From: a virus
Reading direction: 5' to 3' (one strand)
Virus record (IMG/VR): IMGVR_UViG_3300020462_000019
Coordinates: 1-38,550 of that record
DNA length: 38,550 nt
This document shows positions 26,372 through 33,403 of the stretch, one piece after another. The notes beneath the pieces are model-generated. The model saw only the letters and a program-made list of their open reading frames with translations, was not told the DNA's origin and ran no database searches. The position numbers and the translations under genes are program-made. Each line of letters begins with the position of its first letter. Within the stretch, counting starts at the first letter, position 1.

Positions 26372-27103
26372 ATGTGGTTTTTTAAGAAGAAAGAAACACT
26401 CCAATACCCGGACTGCCCGGACTGGGATCTACAGGAGAAGATGTTATTTGGAAGCTCTAAAACCAAGAATGAGGAGTTTGATAAGAATGGGTACTTGATT
26501 GTAAGAAACATGTGGGATCCAAAGGATCTACAAGAAGAAATTGACTACGATAATGGTCATTTCATGTATAATAATTTTGGTAAAGTTCGTCGTACTGATG
26601 AAACTCAGGTTCTTGGTTCAAAGGCAAGACATTCCTATCCTCCTTATAAGTTCTATCATTCTCAGTTTAGGAGAAAGATGGAGAAGATTATTGGCAGTGA
26701 GTTGTTTAACACCTATCATTATGATAGAGTGTATTACAAAGGTCAGGAGCTCATAAGACATATGGATAGAGCTGTATGTGAAATCTCACTAACATTTCAA
26801 ATTGGATCTAACTGTAAAGAACCATGGCCCATATGGATTAAAACTCCTGATACCTATGATGAAAACGGCAATATCATCAAGAAGGGTGAAGATGTTCCCA
26901 TCAATCTAAATGATGGAGATGCAGTCATCTACAAAGGTTGCGAAAGGCCTCATTGGAGAGGACCACTGAAGTCAAGGTATAGTGTGATTCAAAGAGGTAT
27001 TAGAAAACTTCTTAAGAAGAAAGATGATACATACCATCATCAAGGATTTTTTCATTATGTATTGGCAGATGGTCATAGATGTTCATCTGCAGGAGACAAT
27101 TAA
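26372..27103 (+). CDS. Second 2OG-Fe(II) oxygenase-like protein
   Basis: The product has 243 residues with GAGGT upstream of ATG 26372. YYKGQELIRHMDRAVCEIS places H130 and D132 as the HxD iron motif; H194 in RPHWRG is the likely distal ligand, and R202 in KSRYSVIQRG could bind the co-substrate. NTYHYDRVYY and WPIWIKTPD are typical of a cyanophage/bacterial oxygenase subgroup. It starts 8 bases after the first oxygenase and is followed at 2 bases by the carbamoyltransferase. Likely to hydroxylate an unknown metabolite, lipid or glycan component. Confidence 0.75.
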   Translation: MWFFKKKETLQYPDCPDWDLQEKMLFGSSKTKNEEFDKNGYLIVRNMWDPKDLQEEIDYDNGHFMYNNFGKVRRTDETQVLGSKARHSYPPYKFYHSQFRRKMEKIIGSELFNTYHYDRVYYKGQELIRHMDRAVCEISLTFQIGSNCKEPWPIWIKTPDTYDENGNIIKKGEDVPINLNDGDAVIYKGCERPHWRGPLKSRYSVIQRGIRKLLKKKDDTYHHQGFFHYVLADGHRCSSAGDN

Positions 27104-27105
27104 TT

Positions 27106-28797
27106 ATGATAACAATTGGAATTTATGGGTCATTTGATTGGGAGGCACACAAATCATATAACGAAAGTGGAGAATCCACATGGTGTCATGATGCTGGTGC
27201 TACACTTTTTATCGATGGCAAACATGTTTGTAGCATTTCAGAGGAGAGGCTAACAAGAAGGAAGCATGATGGCAACTATCCCATCAATTCCATTCAATAT
27301 TGTCTCTCTGCTGGCAATATCACTGCAGAAGATGTGGACCTTGTTTGTGTCCCATCAATGTGTGTCAGTATCTTCTATAAGAAGTTGTATGGTGGTGTCA
27401 TCCATAACATCATCAAAGAAGAGTTCCCTAATGCAGAGTTTAAGTTAGTATCACATCATTTGAGTCATGCTGCTGCCTCAGTGTTTTCATCTGACTTCAA
27501 TGAGGGTTCATTCCTGACATTGGATGGTGCAGGTTCAATTGCATTTGGATATGATCTTCAGAGAACATTCCAAGCAGAAACCAATACTATTGGATACTTT
27601 AACAAAGAGAAAGGTATCTTTCGTATCTTTAATGGTATCCCTGGTTCTAATGATTTTGGTGGATACTATCATAATCTGTCTCATCACATCTATTGTGAAA
27701 AGATTGGAAAACATATTGATGCTTATGATGAAAAGTATCGTGAGACCTGGGATGGTAAGATCATGGGTTTATCTGCCTATGGTAGTGGACTAGAGTTTAA
27801 AGATCATCACAGACAGTATCAAATGTCTAAGGATCTTTACTATGATAATGTTCCTTATGTCACGTGGACTCAAGATTTCCAGAACTCTTTCAGATTCACT
27901 AATGCTGATGAGAAGGCATATATCATTCAAAAGAACTTTGAACTTGCACTTCTTGAGTATACAACAGACCTGAAGAATGAAGGATACCTTGAAGAGAATG
28001 TATGTCTCTCTGGTGGTTCATTCCTGAATGTTCTTGGTAACAGTGTCCTGAAAGAGTCAGGACTCTTCAATGATATTCACGTTCCACCATGTCCTAATGA
28101 TGTTGGTCTTCACTTTGGTGCAGCCTGTTATGGTCAGTTCAAGAAGAATGAACCTATTGAACTTCCTGAGAACATTGCACTTCTTGGTAAAGAATATACT
28201 GAAGAGGAGATTCTAGAGTCGTTGATAGAAGGACAGGTAAAATATGAAAGGTATGATGACTTTGAGGAGTTGTGTGAATTCACTGCATTGAAACTGAGTG
28301 GTGATAGTATTGTGGCATGGTTCCAAGGTCGTTCAGAGTTTGGTCCTAGGGCACTTGGTTCAAGGTCACTTCTGATGCATCCTGGTCCTGCTGAGAATAA
28401 AGATATTATCAACAGTCGTATCAAACATCGTGAGTATTGGAGACCATTTGCGGGTATCATTCTCGAAGAACACTTGACAGATTATTTCAATGAGGATTAC
28501 AATTCTCCCTACATGTTATACTCTCTTACAGTCAAAGACAGTAGAAAGGAAGAACTTGGAGCAATTACTCACAAAGATGATACATGTAGGATTCAGACAG
28601 TTAACAACAAAATGAATGAGAGGATGACAACTCTTCTCAATAAATTCAAAGAGGTCACAGGTATTCCTGCAATTCTAAATACCTCATTCAATGATAATGG
28701 TGAACCCATTATCGAAAGTCCAGAAGATGCAATCCGTTCATTCAAAAATATGGACATTGATTATCTTGTGATCGGTAATTTTGTGGTTAGAAAATGA
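27106..28797 (+). CDS. NodU/CmcH/TobZ-family carbamoyltransferase
   Basis: The product has 563 residues from ATG 27106, with AGGAG at 27091-27095; an upstream ATG at 27079 lies inside the preceding gene and is less likely. The N-terminal Kae1-like domain starts IGIYGSFDWEAH, has CHDAGATLFIDG and the metal-binding HHLSHAAAS (about residues 116-124), then LTLDGAGS. The C-terminal YrdC-like domain shows AWFQGRSEFGPRALGSRSLL (about 405-425), EYWRPFAGIILEE, GIPAILNTSFNDNGEPI and a final ESPEDAIRSF. Length matches the family. These enzymes transfer a carbamoyl group from carbamoyl phosphate via carbamoyl-AMP onto hydroxyls of sugars or antibiotics. A glycosyltransferase-like gene overlaps its stop (ATGA), favouring a sugar substrate. 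Confidence 0.9.
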   Translation: MITIGIYGSFDWEAHKSYNESGESTWCHDAGATLFIDGKHVCSISEERLTRRKHDGNYPINSIQYCLSAGNITAEDVDLVCVPSMCVSIFYKKLYGGVIHNIIKEEFPNAEFKLVSHHLSHAAASVFSSDFNEGSFLTLDGAGSIAFGYDLQRTFQAETNTIGYFNKEKGIFRIFNGIPGSNDFGGYYHNLSHHIYCEKIGKHIDAYDEKYRETWDGKIMGLSAYGSGLEFKDHHRQYQMSKDLYYDNVPYVTWTQDFQNSFRFTNADEKAYIIQKNFELALLEYTTDLKNEGYLEENVCLSGGSFLNVLGNSVLKESGLFNDIHVPPCPNDVGLHFGAACYGQFKKNEPIELPENIALLGKEYTEEEILESLIEGQVKYERYDDFEELCEFTALKLSGDSIVAWFQGRSEFGPRALGSRSLLMHPGPAENKDIINSRIKHREYWRPFAGIILEEHLTDYFNEDYNSPYMLYSLTVKDSRKEELGAITHKDDTCRIQTVNNKMNERMTTLLNKFKEVTGIPAILNTSFNDNGEPIIESPEDAIRSFKNMDIDYLVIGNFVVRK

Positions 28798-29828
28798 AAA
28801 CTATTATTAATGTTGATGGTGGATTGGGTCGTGTTATTACTGCAATTCCTGCACTTCTAAAGTATGGTAAGAACCACCCAGAAGAAGATTGGTATGTGAT
28901 GGTTCCTGGTTGGGATTTTATGTTATGGGGCATTGAAGAACTACAACAAAGGACATTCAACCCAGAAACCAAAGGTATGTTTGAAAACTACTACTGGGAT
29001 GCTGATAAAGTTATTGCACCAGAACCATACAAACTCCCTGCTTTTTATCGTAATGAGATCTCACTGGCAGAAGCATTCGATGAACTAATCAATGGAACTA
29101 CTGATCACGGTGATCTTCCAGATATGTCCCTAGGTCTCACGATTGATGAGATACTTGGTGCAAGATCATTTATCAATCAAGCCATTCAGGGAAAAGATGG
29201 TGATTGCAATACTTCTGGATGTGAGCCACCCAAACCTATTAAAAACCACAAGAAAGTTGTTGTATTTCAACCATTTGGTAGCACTGCTCAACATTCAGAG
29301 CTGGGTATCTATGATAGGAGTATGAGGTCTATCAATCAGAACTTTGCTAATAAGATTGCAAAAGAACTATCAAAGGATTATATTGTTATCAATATGAATG
29401 GACGTGAAGGTTTTAGTGCTTTTACTGATGTAATCAACTTTGGCACTGATCCTGATCTCAGAACATGGGCAGCAATCATTCAAGAGGCAGATTACTTCAT
29501 TGGTTGTGATAGTTGTGGACAACATATGGCAAAAGCTGTTGGAACATCAGCATCTGTCTATATTGGTGGAACACATGAGGTAAATGTTTCCTATCCTGAT
29601 ACTTTCCACATCATCAAGAATGATGCAAAGTATTATCCTAACCCTATGAGAGTTTCTTCGATTAACTCTACTCTTGCGGATAAACTAAACGAAAAGAGAG
29701 CAGTGTTTAGTGATAGTGAGATGAAGAAACACATCAAAGAAATCATTAAACGTATTGAAGGTGGAAAGAAAGTCACTGATGCAGTCACAGTCGAGTCAAC
29801 AGAAGTAAAGAGTGGTAAGGGTTTTTGA
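28794..29828 (+). CDS. GT9-like (heptosyltransferase-type) glycosyltransferase
   Basis: The product has 344 residues. The N-terminus MKTIINVDGGLGRVITAIPA is the glycine-rich opening of ADP-heptose:LPS heptosyltransferases. The second domain has KVVVFQPFGS and FIGCDSCGQHMAKAVGT, matching the GT9 nucleotide-sugar site where DSGxxH is usual; here the order is DSCGQH. Family members add heptose-like sugars to LPS core. ATGA overlap with the carbamoyltransferase and TGATG overlap with the next gene make one coupled unit. Possible targets are host surface glycan, a cell-wall precursor or a virion protein. Donor and acceptor are not deducible. Confidence 0.72.
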   Translation: MKTIINVDGGLGRVITAIPALLKYGKNHPEEDWYVMVPGWDFMLWGIEELQQRTFNPETKGMFENYYWDADKVIAPEPYKLPAFYRNEISLAEAFDELINGTTDHGDLPDMSLGLTIDEILGARSFINQAIQGKDGDCNTSGCEPPKPIKNHKKVVVFQPFGSTAQHSELGIYDRSMRSINQNFANKIAKELSKDYIVINMNGREGFSAFTDVINFGTDPDLRTWAAIIQEADYFIGCDSCGQHMAKAVGTSASVYIGGTHEVNVSYPDTFHIIKNDAKYYPNPMRVSSINSTLADKLNEKRAVFSDSEMKKHIKEIIKRIEGGKKVTDAVTVESTEVKSGKGF

Positions 29829-30187
29829 TGAATTCACCATTAGTACCAATCTCTATCGGAGAGTTGTTAGATAAGATAACAATCCTTCAAATCAAATCAG
29901 AACATACCAGTAATGAGTATGTAAAAAAAGAACTCCAAGATTTGACAAGGATTGCTCAAGACCTTGGAGTTTATGATAACGAACACATCGACGACTTACT
30001 TAAAGTTAATCGTAAGTTGTGGAACATCGAAGACAAACTTCGTGAACATGAGAATACTTGGGTATTTGATGATGAGTTTATACGACTTGCAAGAAGTGTC
30101 TATATCACCAATGATAACAGGTCAAGAATAAAGAAAAGAATAAATGATGAAACATCATCAGAATATTCAGAAGTGAAAGTGTACTAA
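29828..30187 (+). CDS. DUF6165-like small protein
   Basis: The product has 119 residues from ATG 29828, which shares a base with the upstream TGA. ISIGELLDKITILQIKSE is the hallmark N-terminus of a small helical family (DUF6165, as I recall it) found beside glycosyltransferase genes. The rest is charged and helical (VNRKLWNIEDKLREHE). It closes the modification cassette and is followed by a terminator-like hairpin. Function of the family is not known to me; genetic linkage suggests it assists the glycosyltransferase. Confidence 0.65.
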   Translation: MNSPLVPISIGELLDKITILQIKSEHTSNEYVKKELQDLTRIAQDLGVYDNEHIDDLLKVNRKLWNIEDKLREHENTWVFDDEFIRLARSVYITNDNRSRIKKRINDETSSEYSEVKVY

Positions 30188-30212
30188 CCACTTCTTAAAC
30201 TGGCACACATGG

Positions 30213-30240
30213 CCTCACAGGATCCCCTGTGGGGTTTATT
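30213..30240 (+). terminator. Terminator-like hairpin after the modification cassette
   Basis: A 9-bp stem (30213-30221 with 30226-30234, one T-G wobble) with loop ATCC is followed by TTTATT. The short T-run makes it weaker than the terminator at 25646. Confidence 0.65.
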
Positions 30241-30268
30241 ATTGCCTATACATACCAGAGAACCCTCT

Positions 30269-30373
30269 ATGAAGTACTCAGGACTAGAGAAACTTATCTT
30301 CCTATCTTCTACAGTATGGTTACTTCATTGGGGAGTAAGATTAACACAGGTGAGTATCAATGCTTTATATTGA
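30269..30373 (+). CDS. Possible 34-residue single-span membrane peptide
   Basis: ATG 30269 opens a 34-codon frame ending at TGA 30371-30373, overlapping the next start by 14 bases. The centre LIFLSSTVWLLHWGV is hydrophobic enough for one membrane helix, with Lys/Arg on both sides. The ribosome site is weak. Small membrane peptides are common in cyanophages, but this may be a chance ORF. Confidence 0.35.
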   Translation: MKYSGLEKLIFLSSTVWLLHWGVRLTQVSINALY

Positions 30374-30683
30374 AGAGGGGACCAGAGAGACTGCCTTGAG
30401 TGTTTCTAACTGGTTTATGAAGGAATACCTATCTGACTATCATATCTTCCTCACAGTGGAGGATAGAGACCTCTCAGAGGAGGGTGTAGATGGGTGGTGT
30501 ATCAAAGAAACATCCAATGAGTTTCTGATACAAATACACAATGGATTAATGTATGACTACATACCTACACTCCTACATGAACTTTATCATGTTCTCCAAC
30601 ACTTAGAGGGAAGAGAACAAGATGAGTATGAGGCTTATCGTAAAGAAGTTGAACTGCTTGACAAGTACATGAATAAGGGGTAG
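30360..30683 (+). CDS. Mini HExxH zinc metalloprotease-like protein
   Basis: The product has 107 residues with AGGTGAG at 30347-30353. TLLHELYHVLQHLEG holds an HExxH motif (H73, E74, H77), and E89 or E91 in QDEYEAY is placed as a third ligand, as in gluzincin/SprT-like proteins. The protein is shorter than typical proteases, so it may be a minimal zincin or a metal-binding protein without protease activity. The end of the gene contains a consensus -35 element for the next transcript. Target unknown; host-protein processing early in infection is one possibility. Confidence 0.6.
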   Translation: MLYIEEGTRETALSVSNWFMKEYLSDYHIFLTVEDRDLSEEGVDGWCIKETSNEFLIQIHNGLMYDYIPTLLHELYHVLQHLEGREQDEYEAYRKEVELLDKYMNKG

Positions 30684-30686
30684 AAT
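30658..30686 (+). promoter_or_regulatory. Near-consensus sigma70 promoter
   Basis: TTGACA (30658-30663) and TAGAAT (30681-30686) are spaced by 17 bases. The predicted start near 30693 gives a leader of about 43 bases to ATG 30736. The -10 overlaps the stop codon of the upstream gene. Confidence 0.72.
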
Positions 30687-30735
30687 AGGTTTGTTACCTT
30701 TGAACGAGACTGCGCTAAGCAACTAAGGAGATCTA

Positions 30736-31068
30736 ATGGATTACAACAAGACTTGGGAAGTAATGCAAGGCTTAGAAGATGCCTTCAACAGAGTTACAAC
30801 TATTGAGGTATTAGTGAATGATCTTGAATCAGCAGTGAACAGCAATAATATGGAAGAGATTGCAACTCTTTCTAAGGCCATCTCTGCATATCTTCCTACC
30901 TTTATTACTCAGTATGATAAGGCAAGCAAGAGAGCATGGAACAACACTGTATTAGAGGCAGCAAAGGAGCAAGTTCCTTATCGTTCTACATCATCAGTAG
31001 AAAGAGAAAGTCTCTATAAAGAAGTTTGTGAGTATTACGACGCAGCCTATTCTAATCATGACAGTTGA
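30736..31068 (+). CDS. Small helical protein, function unknown
   Basis: The product has 110 residues with AAGGAG spaced 5 bases from ATG, the best ribosome site in this region, and a near-consensus promoter upstream. It is predominantly helical and acidic (LEDAFNRVTTIEVLVNDLES, SVERESLYKEVCEYYDA). No motif was recognised. Strong promoter and ribosome site suggest high early expression. The next gene overlaps its end by 11 bases. Confidence 0.68.
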   Translation: MDYNKTWEVMQGLEDAFNRVTTIEVLVNDLESAVNSNNMEEIATLSKAISAYLPTFITQYDKASKRAWNNTVLEAAKEQVPYRSTSSVERESLYKEVCEYYDAAYSNHDS

Positions 31069-31273
31069 AGGTTTTGGTAAAGCGAGAGTTGGTATCCCAG
31101 AGTATGAGAAACTCAAGATCATGATTGATCAAGTAAACAATCTCATTGCTTGTAGTGAGGGAAATGAGTTTGAATCTTATCTCATCTCTCACCTCTCTCC
31201 AGTGTATTATGAATTGAATAGACAGTTGTCAAACCTACACACAACTCTTGAAAAAGAGAAAAAAGGTGTATAA
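31058..31273 (+). CDS. Small protein, function unknown
   Basis: The product has 71 residues from ATG 31058; a GTG at 31028 would add ten residues. It is mostly helical (YEKLKIMIDQVNNLIACSEG, YYELNRQLSNLHTTLEKEKK). It overlaps the preceding gene by 11 bases and is probably co-expressed from the promoter at 30658. No family recognised. Confidence 0.6.
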   Translation: MTVEGFGKARVGIPEYEKLKIMIDQVNNLIACSEGNEFESYLISHLSPVYYELNRQLSNLHTTLEKEKKGV

Positions 31274-31274
31274 T
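31248..31274 (+). promoter_or_regulatory. Candidate sigma70 promoter of the CP12-like gene
   Basis: TTGAAA (31248-31253) and TATAAT (31269-31274) are separated by 15 bases. An overlapping TAATAT at 31271-31276 gives 17-base spacing. Either would start transcription about 25-30 bases before ATG 31310. Confidence 0.45.
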
Positions 31275-31309
31275 ATAGATACATATACAAAGATCAACGA
31301 GTACTAACT

Positions 31310-31540
31310 ATGTCACAACCTCGTCAAAAAGATCCATCGGATCCTCTCTATGATCCGAATGATAAGTATAACGAATATAAGGTAGATCTTCATTGCAATG
31401 AGGAACATTCACCTGATGAATGGGATCCTACAACAGAAGGTAAGATTGCAGATCCACAAACACGTCACAGAGATAAAGTTCTAGATAAGTTCTGTGATGA
31501 TCATCCTGGTTCCCCTATGTGTAAAGTATTCGATGACTGA
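31310..31540 (+). CDS. CP12-like Calvin-cycle regulator
   Basis: The product has 76 residues, the normal size of CP12. The C-terminus DKFCDDHPGSPMCKVFDD reproduces the CP12 signature: two cysteines (C62, C71) eight residues apart around a Pro, followed by a K/R-V-Y/F-D-D end. EWDPTTEG aligns with the central AWDxVEE motif. The N-terminal cysteine pair of canonical CP12 is reduced to C29 alone. CP12 bridges GAPDH and phosphoribulokinase and shuts down the Calvin cycle; marine cyanophages are known to carry CP12 as an auxiliary metabolic gene that shifts carbon to the pentose phosphate pathway. It has its own candidate promoter, and the next gene overlaps its end by 8 bases. The divergent N-terminus lowers certainty. 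Confidence 0.68.
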   Translation: MSQPRQKDPSDPLYDPNDKYNEYKVDLHCNEEHSPDEWDPTTEGKIADPQTRHRDKVLDKFCDDHPGSPMCKVFDD

Positions 31541-31694
31541 TCAACAACGAGATGCCTTAACTCTCCTCATTGAAAGTATTATGAAACCTGATGTGAAGCT
31601 TCGTGGTTGTGCCTACAATCAGAATTGTTATGATGAACTTATGGAGTGGAGACAGAAAGTTATAGAAATGCTACAAGAATATGAAAAACGATGA
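31533..31694 (+). CDS. Small protein, function unknown
   Basis: The product has 53 residues from ATG 31533, overlapping the CP12-like gene by 8 bases. It is helical with two cysteines close together (GCAYNQNCYDELMEW). A start further upstream would lie deep in the CP12-like gene and is unlikely. No family recognised. Confidence 0.58.
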   Translation: MTDQQRDALTLLIESIMKPDVKLRGCAYNQNCYDELMEWRQKVIEMLQEYEKR

Positions 31695-31836
31695 GTTTAG
31701 AGTAATATGGTGGGAGATGGAGGCCATTGAGCCCCTCACTCCCTTAAATCTTTGTAATGAATCCAATGAAGTTCCTGCTCCAATACGACAAACCAAAGAA
31801 GAAGGGGTTCGCAACTCAGAAAGCAACATTTTGTGA
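31681..31836 (+). CDS. Possible small ORF overlapping its neighbours
   Basis: A 51-codon frame starts at ATG 31681, inside the end of the preceding gene, and begins MKNDEFRVIWWEMEAIEPL. It overlaps the next candidate by 80 bases, so at most one is likely to be fully functional unless both are short overlapping genes. There is no good ribosome site. Confidence 0.35.
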   Translation: MKNDEFRVIWWEMEAIEPLTPLNLCNESNEVPAPIRQTKEEGVRNSESNIL

Positions 31837-31915
31837 CATTGAGGATGCCATCTGGTGGGAAAAGGTTATTCTAGACAGAGGTTGTAAGAATACAGCCATT
31901 ATCCCTGTTGATTGA
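31757..31915 (+). CDS. Small basic protein, function unknown
   Basis: The product has 52 residues from ATG 31757 (ATG 31766 is equally possible). It reads like a compact folded protein: MKFLLQYDKPKKKGFATQKA, then DIEDAIWWEKVI and a hydrophobic end AIIPVD. It stops two bases before the next ATG, consistent with coupling. It is preferred over the overlapping ORF at 31681 on composition, but lacks a clear ribosome site. Confidence 0.48.
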   Translation: MNPMKFLLQYDKPKKKGFATQKATFCDIEDAIWWEKVILDRGCKNTAIIPVD

Positions 31916-31917
31916 TT

Positions 31918-32211
31918 ATGGAACTGCTATTTCATCGTGGTATTGATGGGTTTGAGTATGTCATGGATGACTTTAACAAGACAACCAAACGTATTTGGCT
32001 CATCAACAATACCCAAGTGTTTCAGTATCGTGAAGGTGCAGGACAACCAAGAACAATATGGGGTTTCTACAAACCTCGCACCAAAGAATACTTTGCACCC
32101 ATCAACTCAAAGAAGATAGGTAAGAAAGTTCGTATTGAAGACACTAGTCCTTATACAGCCATGCAAAAAAACTTCAACCCACTAGAAAGTGCACTCTATG
32201 GAAACTCGTAA
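31918..32211 (+). CDS. Small protein, function unknown
   Basis: The product has 97 residues from ATG 31918. The beta-rich N-terminal half (YVMDDFNKTTKRIWLINNTQ) and Trp/Tyr/Arg-rich middle (RTIWGFYKPRTKEYFAP) suggest a small single domain. The C-terminus is basic. It follows the preceding frame by two bases and is followed closely by another small gene, so it is part of one early-type transcript. No family recognised. Confidence 0.58.
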   Translation: MELLFHRGIDGFEYVMDDFNKTTKRIWLINNTQVFQYREGAGQPRTIWGFYKPRTKEYFAPINSKKIGKKVRIEDTSPYTAMQKNFNPLESALYGNS

Positions 32212-32218
32212 GGATCGT

Positions 32219-32497
32219 ATGGCTCACCCATATACACCACAAGTTGATGATTATGTGATATGGAGAAGGAGTGGCGGAAGGATTGATAAGGGTTGGGTGT
32301 ATTTTGTTGATGAGGAATATATTACCATTGAAACTGCTGTAAAAGATAAACCCAATTGTGAATATACAAGAGAAGAGAAACATAAGAAGATTCACACCTT
32401 AGTTTTATGTTTCCCTCAGTTTTATCATCAACTACAATACATCAAAAACAGGAGACCCGATGAACCCATTAGACATCAAATTGAATACTCCATCTAA
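32219..32497 (+). CDS. Small protein with SH3/KOW-like beta pattern
   Basis: The product has 92 residues from ATG 32219, chosen because AAGGA at 32210-32214 precedes it; ATG 32198 would add seven residues and overlap the previous gene. The sequence DDYVIWRRSGGRIDKGWVYF followed by EEYITIETAVK resembles the first strands of a small beta-barrel of the SH3/KOW type. A Cys/Lys/His segment (NCEYTREEKHKKIH) follows. Function unknown. The next small gene overlaps its end by 38 bases. Confidence 0.6.
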   Translation: MAHPYTPQVDDYVIWRRSGGRIDKGWVYFVDEEYITIETAVKDKPNCEYTREEKHKKIHTLVLCFPQFYHQLQYIKNRRPDEPIRHQIEYSI

Positions 32498-32624
32498 ATT
32501 GTTCACATATGAGCAATACTCAAGAGATATTGATAATATTAAAGATATTGAACAATTGAGACTCATTGCAAAAAACCATGTGAGACTATACCTCAAGCAA
32601 CAGGAAGTTCTTGCTAGTTTGTGA
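32460..32624 (+). CDS. Small helical protein, function unknown
   Basis: The product has 54 residues with AGGAG 5 bases before ATG 32460, one of the stronger ribosome sites here. It contains EQYSRDIDNIKDIEQLRLIA and ends RLYLKQQEVLASL, a helical pattern I have seen in small cyanophage proteins. It overlaps the preceding gene by 38 bases in another frame, and its end contains the -35 of the next promoter. Confidence 0.65.
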   Translation: MNPLDIKLNTPSKLFTYEQYSRDIDNIKDIEQLRLIAKNHVRLYLKQQEVLASL

Positions 32625-32640
32625 GTGTGATACATATAAT
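32611..32640 (+). promoter_or_regulatory. Candidate sigma70 promoter of the secreted HExxH protein
   Basis: TTGCTA (32611-32616) and TATAAT (32635-32640) are separated by 18 bases. A start near 32647 leaves only about 9 bases before ATG 32656, giving an almost leaderless message. Confidence 0.45.
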
Positions 32641-32655
32641 AAATTATTGGTTATT

Positions 32656-33318
32656 ATGAAAAAACTATTATTGGCTTTGGCTCTGTCCTCTGTATTTGCT
32701 CCGGTCATTGCTGAACCAATCAAACCATCTGATTACAATACACTTCATGCAATGGGGTGTATGTTACTTCAAGAGTGTACTGATGGTGTGATTGAAATCA
32801 AATCAATGAGAGATCTTGAGAAACATTATGGTCAGGATTATACTATTAGTCCTGTAGAGTTCAATGAGCTCATCAAAGCCTCTAATGGTGCTGGTGTAAA
32901 GGTATATCTTGCACCTAATAAGTATTTCCTTGCTATGAACAGAGGTGTTTATCATACTGTTGGCAATAACTTCTTCTTGAATGAAGATTATATGAATGAT
33001 TCTGCACAGCTGATGTCAGTCATGAGACATGAGGGTTGGCATGCTGTTCAGGATTGTATGGCAGGAACAATTAATAACACCATGATTGCCATCGTTCATG
33101 ATGAAGATGATGTTCCACAATTTTGGAAGGATATTGCAGAAGATACATATCCAGCTAATGTACTTCCATGGGAGCAGGAAGCGATGTGGGCAGGAAGAGT
33201 GGAGAATATGACACTGAACGCACTTAGAGTTTGTGGAAGTGATAAGAAACTCTGGGAAGTATATGAGCCAACTCCACTGACTAGGAAATATCTCGTAGAG
33301 CAGGGATATATCAAGTGA
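32656..33318 (+). CDS. Secreted HExxH metalloprotease-like protein
   Basis: The product has 220 residues from ATG 32656. MKKLLLALALSSVFAPVIAE is a clear Sec signal peptide with cleavage expected after A19, a feature rarely seen on phage proteins. SVMRHEGWHAVQDCM holds HExxH (H125, E126, H129); a downstream Glu such as that in WEQEAMWAG may complete the zinc site. Cysteines around 35, 41, 134 and 199 could form disulfides in the periplasm. The protein would be exported to the host periplasm or thylakoid lumen. Possible roles are remodelling of envelope proteins or help in lysis. No family match beyond the zincin motif is claimed. Confidence 0.65.
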   Translation: MKKLLLALALSSVFAPVIAEPIKPSDYNTLHAMGCMLLQECTDGVIEIKSMRDLEKHYGQDYTISPVEFNELIKASNGAGVKVYLAPNKYFLAMNRGVYHTVGNNFFLNEDYMNDSAQLMSVMRHEGWHAVQDCMAGTINNTMIAIVHDEDDVPQFWKDIAEDTYPANVLPWEQEAMWAGRVENMTLNALRVCGSDKKLWEVYEPTPLTRKYLVEQGYIK

Positions 33319-33343
33319 TATCCACTCTTTATATCTTATTCTT

Positions 33344-33363
33344 CATAACACTTTTGTGTTATG
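33344..33363. other. AT-rich perfect hairpin
   Basis: CATAACAC and GTGTTATG form an 8-bp perfect stem with loop TTTT, 25 bases after the upstream stop. No T-run follows, so it is not a standard terminator. It may stabilise the upstream message or affect the small gene at 33404. Confidence 0.45.
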
Positions 33364-33403
33364 GTATGCATGTATCATGGCCTATTAAAAAAGGAAAGAA
33401 TTG

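Noticed and set aside
27079-27105. ATG 27079 as the start of the carbamoyltransferase
   Set aside because: It lies inside the preceding gene without a ribosome site. ATG 27106 has AGGAG at 27091 and gives the family-typical N-terminus.
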